From Heracleum sosnowskyi (lineage: Eukaryota > Streptophyta > Magnoliopsida > Apiales > Apiaceae): DNA of 64,000 nt. Under the pieces are notes generated by a model that did not search any database, was not told the DNA's origin, and saw nothing but the letters and a program-made list of their open reading frames with translations. Position numbers and translations under genes: made by a program. The stretch is from assembly GCA_030848705.1 (NCBI GenBank), contig CM061238.1:29604655-29668654 (forward strand), read 5' to 3'. Of this stretch, positions 32,801 to 44,543 are shown one piece after another (the first letter of the stretch is position 1; every line of letters begins with the position of its first letter).

Positions 32801-34211
32801 AATAAATCGACCTTCTCGCAAAAAAATTATTGACATTTTTATGCAGGCCCGTGCCTTGCATAAAATACAAGTAAAGTTTATTTTTTGCATATGAAAAGGT
32901 TGAGTTTATTATTACAAAAATGTCATTCAAAATTTGTATTGAAAAAATAGTATAACCTCATATAAGTCTTCAGGTCAAAATCATGGTTATTTTTCACTTT
33001 TAAATAGATGAATAATCCCTGAACATTTATAAAGTTATCAAATTTACATTACTTTTAAAAAAAAAGTCTTAAAAATGATATATTTATCAGTATATATTTA
33101 TTTATAACACGTGCAAAGCACGAGTTATTTTTTTTTATTATTTTACTTTGTTATTTAAATTATTATAATCAAATTAAATATAGTAACGAGTGGTTCACAT
33201 ATTTTACCTTTATTTATGTTTTTAATTTTTGAGTTGTTCTGCCGGATCAACCGTTCAGAGTAAATGTTAATTTTAATATATTTGTAATAAATGTTTATTT
33301 TAATATGTTGTTAGTGAGAGTCGAACCTTAAACTTCTATGTAGCATAACTTTTAGTAATACATCTAGATGTTCCAATCAATTTGACTTCAAAGACCCATC
33401 AGTATCGATTGTGATTGAAAAAGATAACCAATATGAGTTGTGAACCAAATGATAAATTATACCCCATTTTGTTTATTATAGTTTAGTATAGATTATAATT
33501 GATTCAGAATTCATTAATTTGTACCATATATTTATAAAATTATATAACTGAGCAAAATACATGAATTTTGATAAATATATATAAGAGAATTCAATTTGAG
33601 TTATATATGAATTTTTAAAATTTAGGATTTCAATTATTTATGATGATTGAGTTGAAACATTTACTTACGTCATTATAACATGAACCTACTCTATATGAAG
33701 GGAAAAAAAGATGGAACCAAAAAATAGTTGTTTGGAAATTATATATATGCACAAGTCATTAATGTTGTCTAATCATTCTTACATCGATAAAAATAATCAT
33801 GTGCCTTTTATCATATAGATATTAGTTGAATATTATGAAATCTAATCAAATTTACAAGTATTTGATTCATGAAAATGGTACGCAATATTACAAATTTACG
33901 ATAAATTGCAAATATTATCATCTATTGTATTTTTAATTATAAAATTATTTCGATATATGAACAAATTCAGTGAAAAATTATTTAATTAATATATGAACAA
34001 GTCTCAAAACCTGACAAAGGTACGTTCATCATTCAAAGTAGTTACATTATTCGCCAACAAAATTTCTTACTACTCTGCACAACTCACACTTTTCATCTTA
34101 CACGATCAAACTTACGATTACACAAACCTCACGTTAATAAATCGACCGTCTCGTAAAAAAATTATTAATATTTTTATGCAGGCTCGTGCCTTGTACGGGC
34201 TGTTACGCTAG
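29883..34211 (+). mobile_element. Helitron-like element C, 4.3 kb, non-autonomous
   Basis: Starts A|TCTATTACTATATATTA and ends with hairpin GCTCGT...ACGGGC and CTAG|T at 34208-34212. Shares the 5' end, the tRNA-like antisense module (A box complement at 30076-30086) and interior blocks with element A. Interior contains a 1.3-kb tandem duplication and two sub-terminal hairpin words AACACGTGCAAAGCACGAGTT (about 31774 and 33111) that look like internal 3'-end relics lacking CTAG. The 3' end lies only 311 bases before the DHQ-SDH start codon. Confidence 0.75.
31519..34190. repeat. ~1.34-kb tandem duplication within Helitron C
   Basis: 31519-32865 is repeated from 32866 with about 1335-1347 bases offset: both begin AGTAAAGTTTATTTTTT and share GAAAAGGTTGAGTTTATTA. 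Both carry near-identical 70-codon ORFs (32658, 33993). Copy 1 ends inside the Helitron 3' hairpin (GTGCCTTGCA at about 32851-32860), while copy 2 runs through the full hairpin to CTAG. The shared ORFs have no known domain and are probably fortuitous. Confidence 0.88.
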
Positions 34212-34522
34212 TTTTCTATAAAGGAAGAATCCGATGGACAACTTCAATTTGTAATAGATAAACCATAAAAAGATAAATACAATTTCAAACATGACCCATT
34301 ATCCAGAACGGGCCCCAGATAGACGTTGCCAAATTAAACGCCACAAGTTCAACGGCCCAGATCACTTCCATATTCCAACCCACCAAACTTCCCTCCATAT
34401 CATCAATAACAAATATACAAACCTTTCTTCACAATATTTTATCTTCATAAAACTATATTATATTTATCTCCTAACGCTCCTGGAATCTCTCCCTGTGTGT
34501 TTATCTCATTAGTCTTCCCAAA
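34212..34522 (+). promoter_or_regulatory. Promoter and leader of DHQ-SDH
   Basis: 311 bases between the Helitron end and the ATG. Contains ACTATATTATATTTATC (about 34452-34468) as a TATA-type element some 60 bases before the ATG, followed by a CT-rich leader. Distal control sequences, if any, would lie within or beyond the Helitron. Confidence 0.45.
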
Positions 34523-37500
34523 ATGGAGTTGGTAATCTTTTTTCCGTATTCTCGCGTTAAAATGTGTTCTCGTATTTAAATTATACTCGTTTAAGCGCGA
34601 ACCTATATTAACATACTTAATTATACTTCTAATCCACGTTTTTCTGTTGCGAGATATTCATAATTATTATTTGAAATTTGTCAAACATTTACCTACCAGA
34701 CTTGTAACAAACTAACAAACTTTAATTTCATTTCAGTTATATATTGTAGTATAGTATTGTACTAATTCTCATAGCTACATATATATTTTTTGTTTGTTTG
34801 TAGGTTGTTCCTGCTGTGAAAATGAGTAGTGACAGGGGAATTAGGAGTGGTACAACTCTAATTTGTGCTCCATTGATGGCGGATAACGCGGAGGAGATGG
34901 TTGTTTTAATGAATAAGGCTAAATTATGTGGTGCTGACCTTGTGGAAGTTAGATTGGATAGTTTGAAAAGCTTTGATCCTCCGAGAGATGTCGATTACTT
35001 GATTAAGCAATGTCCTTTGCCTATTCTGTTTACTTACAGGTTCGGAAATTTAAATGTGTGTGGATTTGAATTCATTTGTTGTTTATGTTGTAAGTTATGA
35101 GATAATTGGAATTTTTTTATTAATATGTGAATGTCAATGAAGTTTTGATCATACTGCTTTAGCTACGATGTTACTGAAGTCCTGAATCAAAATTTCTTGG
35201 GCAGTTCAGGCAAATAAGATTACGTAGGGAACTAATAAGCCTAAGAAGATGGATCGTTGAGTGCCTTTACATTGATTGATTTTTTAGGAATTTTGTGATC
35301 TATGTTGTATCAATTAACAACTTCTACTGATAACGGAGTGTGTAGCCTGCTGATTTAATGTGTTTTTGTAGACCTCGATGGGAAGGGGGTCAGTACGATG
35401 GTGATGAGGAAAGCAGATTGCAAGTGCTACAATTAGCAATGGAATATGGAGCTGATTACATTGATGTGGAGCTGAAGGTTATCTTATATTTCATTCAAGA
35501 TTATTTACATACCAAAACTGTTATTAAAAAAATAAAATTAGATGGAAAGCTTGTTACTGGAATTTCAATTAACAATGCTCAAATTTATCCAGATTTTGAA
35601 GAGTCAATAGGCTTGATAACAGTCAAACAAATCACGAATTGAGGTTTATAGTAACTTTTGTTACTGTCATGTTCACTAAATATTGCAATGTACATCAAGA
35701 ATCCAACTCCAGTTTTATTTTCTACATATAGTACTGTGACCTTATATGTACACATTTAGTTAGAAAACTTGTAGGTGTCGTCTATTTTCTTTGTGATATT
35801 TTTTGTTAGTATGATGCACTGGAATGCCTAGAACTTCAAACTAATTTGATTACCATAATTGTCGTGAAGGCTGCTGATGACTTCAACAGTTTAATACGTG
35901 GAAAGAAGCCTGAGAAGTGCAAACTCGTTGTTTCTTCACACAACTATCAATATACTCCATCAGTTGAAGATCTTGGGAATCTCGTGGCTGTTATACAAGC
36001 AAGCGGAGCTGACATAGTCAAGATTGCTACCTTTGCTTTGGATATTACTGACGTGGCACGTATTTTTCAGATTACAGTTCATTCGCAAGTAAGCAGCTGC
36101 GTAAGTGATGTTGTAAATTTTTGTGTTTATCCAGTTTCTTCTTACATTTGCTCCTTAATTGTCGGTTTTAAAGTAAGTCACAATAACCCGCCAGACTATT
36201 TATTAGGAATCTAGGGGACATGCCATGACAAACGAAAGTGTGTCAACATCCTGAAAATGTTTGTTGTATCCTCATTCTTTCTCCATCGTCTTAGTCCCAT
36301 TATACAAAGTTATCTGCTATCATCCATTTTCTAAATGTAGTACATTTTTAAAGTTCATTTGCAAGGATACATTATTCTGTAATTACTTATTTTAATGCTT
36401 GTCTAATGCTGTGCATGTCAATTATATACTACATACCGTTTGATGTTAGGGTGGCATTAATACTTTCAGGTTCCCATAATAGCATTGGTTATGGGGGAGC
36501 GGGGTCTGATATCTCGTATACTTTGCCCGAAGTTTGGAGGATACCTCACTTTTGGCACCCTTGAGGCAGGAGTAGTATCAGCTCCCGGGCAACCCACAAT
36601 TACTGATTTGCTCAATTTATACAATTTTAGACAAATTGGGCCTGACACAAAAATATATGGTATTATTGGAAAGCCTGTTGGCCACAGTAAATCTCCCATT
36701 TTATACAACGAAGCATTCAGATCAGCTGGGTTTAAAGGAGTTTATGTGCATCTGTTGGTAGATGATTTGCAAAAATTTCTGGAAAGTTATTCATCTACAG
36801 ATTTTGCGGGGTTCAGGTCAGTCCTTCAAAAATAGTAGTAATTGAGCTGATAAAAAATCTGAAAACAGATAAGCTTAGGTCTTTCTTCAGCCAGTTTTGA
36901 CTTTTGATTCAATTAGGTTTGACATATTGAGCTTTCACCGGTCACATGTTTCATTTGTTCTAAAGTGTCTTGAAATATTAAATTATATAGATCCACAGCC
37001 CTTAATATTAGATCATGTCTTCTTTTTGTCACTTGTTAGTTGTTACCACTTTTTCCTTACTGGCATCTGATTGACAGTTCTATCTTCTAAGTAGTCTCCT
37101 TCTTAGATTTACCAAATGTTCTATATACTTTCTGAAATGTATTTGCAGCATAAGAAAAGTAAAATTCAGCTCTCTTTTGATTGCACTATTTTACAACTAT
37201 CCTGTACTCTTTTTTCATTTATTCACTGCTCATTCTCTCAGTGTAATGTTTAATGCCTATAAGGAATTCTCAGCAGACTAGTATAGGATAGAGGATAAGA
37301 CTTAAGACATATGACAAGGCCACAAGGTTTAGATTCTTCTACTGACGTACCATGTTGTGAGCTGGGTAAACCTTTGTTTTACGACATACCACTTCCATCA
37401 CTCATGAAGCTCAATGCACGAACAAAGGCACCTCACCATAATCTACAACAACTTCCTCCAATACTAGCTCTACCTATGGTTTATATGAAAGTCCCACACT

Positions 37501-39592
37501 ATGATCCAGTTCTTAAATTTGACTGACTTGATTGTGTCCTATTTTCATATGTATTGTAACTATAGTCTATAAGGTGCTATATTTCTTTATGGTTTTCATC
37601 TGTGCTTTTCGTCAACTGCTTATATAGCATGTTACAAATATACGACATTTGCAACAAGTGTCTAAAGGGAAACATAAAATTGATTTTATGCAGTTGTACC
37701 ATTCCTCACAAGGAGTCTGCAGTAAAATGCTGCGACGAGGTGGATTCAGTTGCTAAGGTAATTGATTATATCATTTCTATGTATGCTTAATTAAGGGTAG
37801 GCGATCTAAGTATTTTTGTTATTGATGCCTCAAGATTTATCTAAAGTTACTCCTTTCCCCTTTTTTCTTTCAAAATCAAATATAGTATTTCATGTTTTAC
37901 TAAATCACAGTCGATAGGAGCTGTTAATTGCATCGTGAGGAGAAACAACGGGAAGTTATTTGGTTGCAATACAGATTATGTTGGTGCAATTTCTGCAATA
38001 GAAGATGGGCTTCGAGGTTTCTTTTGTGCTTCACTAGCCACACAGACCACTTATACTTGAATGTACATACTTAAATAGTCAAATTCTGCACACGGTTTAT
38101 TTTTTTCAGGTTCCCACCTTGTAGATAGTGCAGCTGGGTCACCCTTGGCCGGTAAACTATTTGTAGTCATTGGTGCTGGAGGTGCTGGTAAGGCACTTGC
38201 ATATGGTGCCAAGGAAAAGGGAGCAAGGGTTGTGATTGCCAATCGTACTTATGGTAAGTCACTAGGCTTTTGCAAATCAGTTACGTATCTCCTTGGTGTT
38301 TGTCAAAAAAATAAATTAATGCGACTCCTGGATGAGTATAATATGTTATTTATTCGTAAATATTTTGAAAATTTTCCCATTGTATTTCTACAAGATCGAG
38401 CAAGAGAACTTGCAGATACAATTGGAGGACATGCTTTGTCGCTTTCTGATTTAAATAGCTTCTGCCCGGAGGATGATATGGTCCTTGCCAATACAACCTC
38501 TATTGGGATGCAACCAAAGATTGATGAATCACCCATTTCTAAGGTTTGGAGACTTTATTTTCCTTTTCATGGCAAATTCTTGTGATTGTAGTTATTTGAC
38601 TTCTTAATTTAAATAGTTATAGTTGTTAGGACTATGGATGTTTTATTATATGGAAGCACTTGTGAAGCTACTAAAGAAACCAAATAAAAATTTAATGTAA
38701 CAAGTCGTCTTCATTATTTTCACGATAAGTTATTAAAGACCGAATAAGTGGTAGCACAGGATACAAAATTATATATATTATTGATCTGAAATAATAGCAT
38801 TAAGGACTTCATGTTCTCGTTTTCTTCTTGAAAAAAGAGAGAATAAGCTTAAGAATGTGTGTGTGATTAATTGGAGACCAATATTTATGACTGATTGTTT
38901 ATTCAATAAATGTTTATGTTTATGACGAAATAAGTGTTGTGTCCGAGTGTCCAAGTGTCCGAGTGTCCAAGTGTCCGACACAGGTACGGCTACCTAAACA
39001 GAAGAGTCGGAGTAACATAGGTTTCTTTAGAGTTCATTAACATGGTTTATTTCCTAATCTTATTTTACATCAAATTAGCATGGTCTTAATGGTAGACGTT
39101 AATAAAAGATATAAGTGGCTCTCTGTTTCTGCAGGAAGCTCTGAAGTCATACAAATTGGTCTTTGATGCTGTTTACACCCCCAAAATCACCAGACTACTA
39201 AGGGAGGCTGATGAATGTGGAGCTAAGATTGTAACTGGGGTGGAAATGTTCATAGGCCAGGCCTACGAACAGTATGAGAGGTTTACAGGGTTACCTGGTA
39301 AGTTTATGAAACACAAGCGCTTATATAAACAACATTAATATTGTGCTCAAGTCCACAACATGTGATTGTTGCAACATATTTACTCTTTACCGCTGCTAAT
39401 AATAATGGTATGGTATATTGGTACGGAATTTATTTTTTTAAAAAGGAAGGTATAGTATGTTGCAACAATCATCTGTGAGGACCCGAACCTTAATATATTC
39501 TAGTCTAAGTCACCCTGATATGGCTTCATCTCTTATCCTCCCCAATTGCAGTACCAAAGGAATTATTCAAGCACATTATGGCTACATATTGA
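34523..39592 (+). CDS. DHQ-SDH: Bifunctional 3-dehydroquinate dehydratase / shikimate dehydrogenase
   Basis: Catalyses steps 3 and 4 of the shikimate pathway. Coding exons: 34523-34531, 34804-35039, 35372-35477, 35870-36088, 36470-36816, 37694-37757, 37911-38016, 38110-38253, 38395-38543, 39135-39297, 39552-39592; phases all agree, giving 527 residues. Dehydratase domain: type I, His141 (SSHNY) and Schiff-base Lys168 (VKIAT). SDH domain: substrate serines in GHSKSP (263, 265), Thr307, catalytic Lys311 (TIPHKE), Asn332 and Asp348, the GAGGAG nucleotide loop and NRTY for NADP. The GHSKSP serines favour shikimate over quinate specificity. Oddities: only about 17 residues precede the first domain, so no plastid transit peptide is visible; residue 172, near Lys168, is Phe where relatives have Thr; the first coding exon is only 9 bases. 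A 3'-UTR intron (about 39597-39679) is possible. Confidence 0.95.
38938..38981. repeat. 9-bp minisatellite in DHQ-SDH intron 9
   Basis: The unit GTGTCC(G/A)A(G) is repeated about five times, ending GTCCGACAC. Lies in the intron between 38543 and 39135. Confidence 0.85.
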
Positions 39593-40385
39593 AAGAGGTT
39601 TGATTTACTAATCCTCTTGTGACAACTGAATTGGGTTTGATCTAGTGTTTCTGACACAACTAAATTTTTTCAATGCAGGAACTACAGTTCATACAGCATC
39701 TGCTGCCTCACACTGGATTCAGGGATTTAAGTGATTCTTGGAAGCCAACAACTTCCTGCTTTGATTCGAAGAGGCATGTTTTTAGTTGTATATGTAAGGG
39801 ACTTTTGGCCCTTGTATATGACATCCCATTCTTTTTTCCCCATTAACCAGGGAAGCTTGGTCTTACATCTATGAGTACAATAAGGAAAAATATACCTCTC
39901 GGTTCTTTGTGTACCTATCATTCTCACAACTTGGGGCAAAAAAATCCCATCGTTTTGGATTTGATTTTATAAACCATTGTTTTATGTCAAGAAAATGTGT
40001 TTTACAATGCTGATGAAACATTAGAGTGACCGCCATGTTACTGTCTCTAGAATTAGAACAATAACATTGTATTTTTTAAAATAGTTTCTTGGGTTTTTTA
40101 TTTCATTCTTTCACTTAAAGCAGTGACCATGTTTGGAGTCATCTCAATAACCCAGAGTCGCAGCTTAGGTCGTTTGGTTCAGCTTTAGAGCATTTCCGTT
40201 CCCATTCTCATTCCCGCCAACAAAATAACCCCATGTAAAGTTCCTCAGACATAGCCAAGCACGCACGCATAAATTTTCTTTTACCAACTCATTTGCCTTT
40301 AATGGATACAGTATACATTGTTATATTACTGTCATATCGCTAACTAAAACAATAAGGTATGTTGTGTTTTCCCTTCAAGTTCTCG
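39593..40385. other. Convergent 3' regions of DHQ-SDH and the RING-CH gene
   Basis: About 790 bases separate the stop codons. The left part should be the 3' UTR of DHQ-SDH, perhaps with an intron ending at TTTCAATGCAG (39679). No further gene is seen. Overlapping transcripts are possible. Confidence 0.5.
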
Positions 40386-43300
40386 TCATACTGGACTAGA
40401 GTTTTGTGGAACTTGAAGCCGCCTAACAAAATATCGAAGGTACAATGTGTTGAAACTCGTACACAACCCCAATCCTAATACTGTTGATATCAGTATTGCA
40501 TAAACTGCCTTGAAACGAAACTGCAAGAAACAAAATTATTATGATGATTTTAGTTGTAATAAGAGATGTAACATACACCAGACGAAAACTGAAAAATGCC
40601 CTTGGGTGACAAGGCGCTTTTTGGATGCTTGTAGAGTGACAACTTGAGAAAACATGTATAATATTAATGAGCGAATCAAATACATTACTCACCAAGGAAT
40701 AGAAAATATGGAGTGTCATGGCTACCAGTGCAAATTCAAACATTGCGTAAGTCCATATATACTCACTGCTTGCTGCATGTGTATAATGTGGATGTCAGTC
40801 TGCAGAAATGCCTCACCATAAATAGCAATAATAACTAGGTTTGAGGTTGGTTGTACCTAGGATGATTGCAAGTGCAGATGCCAAAAGACCCAACATGAGA
40901 GAGAATGGTGCAGCAATGACTACTGCTTCAGTTTTTAGGTCATGAACCTACAGATAAGAAAACATTAAATCAACCTGTGTTAAGTGCTATCAATTTATAA
41001 ATGTTAAATAGAATCTGGTGGACTCGACTATGCATATCAATAAAAAACGTGAAATTCAAGTTTTCTCCAGTCGCGTGACTACTACACAAACGGAAGTGTA
41101 AGTGCCCATATTAATTATACTAAATTAGAAAACAACAGATATATGGTATTTTTACTACCACATGTAGGCGTGAGCGAGTATATGTGGAAATTTATGTTGA
41201 ATCTTGTCGAAAAAGCTTACCAGAAGTTGCTCGACAAAGAAAAAATAACAAATTGTACTGATTAAAACAAGCACCACAAAGTCCTGCCAGGCACTGCGCA
41301 AGACATAGATAAAACCATCAAAATTAAATCAAGTAGACAGAAAAATGAGAAACATAATAAAAGTTAAAAATAGATCAGTCCTAATTCTGGATATGGATTT
41401 TTTTTTTCTTTTTTATTCTTAGTGAAAATATGGACTAGCTCGTGTATTACCGAATATCATAACTGAGCCAAAGAATATATACTTTAGCTTAGTTATATTG
41501 CGAGACATAGTCATCCAAAAGAACAACTGAGTAGTGCATGAAGTTCACAAGACTGGCTATATTTTTTAGGTAACGTGACATGAACTGATTCAAAACTTTA
41601 AAACAGCACAGTAAATTATATACACCTTATTGTCCCTGCATTTAAGTTTTGCTGATTAAGCTCTGTTCTCCTGTCCCTTTGAGTAGAGGTTGGCACACGA
41701 AGCAAAGTTACAGGTAAATTTGAAACTTCTCGCCCACACACGTCACAGTTCTTGTTTGGTCTTGTGCTAAACCATTTAATTGCACATTCTTCATGTATAA
41801 GCCTAAGTGCACCTTTGCAGCTGCACTCCATCTTCAGAGTGTTTCCTTCTTCACATGGCTCAAAACATATTCTACAAACAGCTTCTTCTTCAGGGATCTC
41901 TTCTTCTTCATCTTCAACATCAGTTTTTTGACCTGACTTCAACAGAAAGAAAATTCGCATACAAATGATAAAAAAAATACTATTAACACTGAGTGCTGTT
42001 TCTAACCATACTTCAATCCTTGGCACTTAAAATTATAAGGTCATTCTAATGTGTAAGATTTGTTGTCCAACATTGCTACTAGATTTGGTACCTCAGAAGT
42101 TAAGGCATTGACACACACAGACACACACACACACACATGCGCGCATGTAACAGCCAAATAATATAACAGAATCTGGATGTAAGACTCGAGGTTTAAACAA
42201 AAATCAAAATACCCAACTAACTGGATAATTTCACTCATAGATGCTAATAAATTGAGTATGGTTAGGGAACTGTTGCGAGGATTGCAAAATCTTTTCTTGT
42301 TTTGGTACTTCACACGTAATTAAGTTGCCAAACAGTGACAGTTGGTCAGAAATATAATTATGTTCCATTTTCTTTCCTAAAAAGAGCAAGGGCGCAAGGA
42401 TTTGCCAGTAACATTTGGAGTCGGTACTTGGACACAAACAAGCTGGATGACATTAATAACATTATACAGTGGAAAGATGTGTACCATCGACAGTATCTGT
42501 TTGAACATTCTCTTTACGGTTAGCAAAAGAAACTGATCTTACAATGACCATGCTTCTCCCGGGCACAGAGAGGGACCTTGAAACAGCTTGAGCTGTACCT
42601 ATCTGCAAGAAATATAATCAGAATAAATATCGTACAAGTCTTCATGCCGAAGCCTCTGTCATCTCACAAGAGTAAAGTATAATACTTACACGTGATTTAG
42701 TTTGTTCCCCGTATGTTCTTGCTGAGGCAGGAATCAAGGTTGAAGGTGAGAAGTTATCTGCAGGTGTCACAGGAAGAGAGGTACTTCTATCCCAAGAAAA
42801 TTTAGCCTTAAAATTGGCCAAAATAGGGCTACCAGGAGCTCCTTTGGGGTCTGAATTGAGGAGATGATTTTTTTCACCATCAAAGTTAGTAACCTTTTTC
42901 TTAAAGCTTAACCCCCGAAGTAAACCTGCTGATGAACTTCCACTTGGGATACTTGGAGACTGGAGTAAGCCCTTTCCCCTCTGGTTACTACCAAAGCCTA
43001 CATGTCTAGGAGGGATTTGAAGAGATAGATCAGAGCGTCGTAAACTTGATACTGAGTTTGTGACTGCAGTTGTGGATTGTGTATTGTGGGGATCAGCCTG
43101 CATGTACCAGATGAATTCACTTAGTCTAAGTGAATGAAATCAGAGCATGTCCAATGTAATGTTAACAAAACTAAATTTCACTGGTCAGATCATATATTTT
43201 TTTTAGATTAACAGGGAGCACATCCATTTCAATACTTCGAATAGGTGAAGTATAATTTCTGAACAAACTGTAATTTCTCAAACAGGATTTTTCTACAAGA

Positions 43301-44125
43301 TATGTTCTGTTGCTCTGAGACATTGCTTAGGAAACCAAACACGTCACAAATATTACATAATTGCAACATTTTTTGATCAGTAAATATAAATTATGTATTG
43401 AAGCTGTCAAGTAAACAACTAGTGTCAAGAGACCTTAGAAAAAGCCTGCTCTACTCAGGAAACTGTAGTCCTGATGCCCAGAAACCTTTTTTCTTAAGAC
43501 TCGTCGGGTTTTGGCAGGACCCTCGACCCTCGACCCTGGTCCCTGAATCTTATACCCTCAACAACTTGTAATATAGATAGATCATTATTACTTGCTCAAA
43601 AGGATTACGCGTATTAGTACAACTTCAACGAAATATACACAATAACCCTACCATCTTTTGATGTGGAACAAGCATTACACCCTCAAATAATATATCCGAC
43701 AACCAGGTCTTTCGACAATTTTTCACAATTAGCTTTAAAAACTTGCAAAAATACATTCTTGATGGCAAATGACTTAGGAGGGTGAGCATTTAACTATTAC
43801 ACTTGACTAGATCAAAACATCTCCAGCCCAAAACCCCAACAAATTATAAACACATTCAAACAATACCAATCAGGACACTCATATATCTACCCACAAAAAT
43901 CAAGAATTCAAGAATCATTCAAATATACAAAAATCCAAGAACATGGGCCAAATTAAAACACTTTGTTCTGTCATAAGCACACACAGAAAGAAAGAAACAC
44001 ACACACACACTGACACACACAAATATGCATAAGAGGGAAGAAAGTGAAACCTGGGGAGGAACATGATTTGAAACAGGTGTATTAACTGGGTAAGATGTGT
44101 CAGAAACTTGTGTTATCTCCTCCAT
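40386..44125 (-). CDS. RING-CH (MARCH-type) membrane E3 ubiquitin ligase
   Basis: Transfers ubiquitin to membrane substrates. Exons in transcript order: 44125-44051, 43097-42690, 42602-42485, 41932-41626, 41293-41221, 40947-40857, 40772-40693, 40520-40386, giving 428 residues with consistent phases and GT-AG introns. Residues 1-200 are Ser/Pro-rich and probably disordered. An acidic run precedes the RING-CH finger: Cys220, Cys223, Cys237, Cys239, His247, Cys250, Cys263, Cys266, the C4HC3 pattern, with the usual Trp254. The C-terminal 125 residues hold four hydrophobic segments, one per exon 5 to 8 (for example FVVLVLISTICYFFFV and AVYAILISTVLGLGL), so a multi-pass membrane protein. The architecture matches plant RING/FYVE/PHD-superfamily membrane proteins. 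Substrate unknown. The ATG at 44125 is the first in-frame one seen; a leader exon is possible. Confidence 0.9.
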
Positions 44126-44543
44126 AACTAGAATATTCTTGACAAAAAGATGTTGGAACTAAATTTATTACAACAATAATAAAGTAAAGGACAGTTTCAA
44201 CATCTCTTTCTACTTACAACATGTGTAAGTATATATTTATATGTGAAGGAGACAAGGGGAGGTGGGTTGGGGAAATAATTTGTTAAGAAAGATGATGAGA
44301 AATGGTCTGTACAAGTTTGGCCGCTCATAAGCTTTTGTCTACTTCTTACCAATTATTAACCTTGTAGCCGTACTTAAGTTGTATTAATCTTAGATTCTGT
44401 GTCTTTTTTTCCTCCTTTTTTTTTTTTTGATTTAGTGGCATTTGGCGTTTTTTTGTGTAACAAAAATGAACACATAAGTAAAAAAAATTAAATAATCATG
44501 CATGCGGGATTTAAATATTTGATATTTTGTGATCATACTGAAT
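44126..44543 (-). promoter_or_regulatory. Upstream region of RING-CH gene
   Basis: On the minus strand a TATA-type ATATAAATATATAC lies at about 44228-44241, roughly 100 bases upstream of the ATG. It is followed by an AT-rich leader. The region ends where the tandem duplication at 44544 begins. Confidence 0.35.

Noticed and set aside
32658..34211. Two near-identical small ORFs (78 and 72 codons)
   Set aside because: Both are in the two copies of the Helitron duplication; similarity reflects DNA duplication, and I see no domain or start-site support.
37311..37526. 71-codon ORF in DHQ-SDH intron 5
   Set aside because: Lies wholly within an intron (36817-37693), with no domain; spliced frames on both sides are continuous without it.
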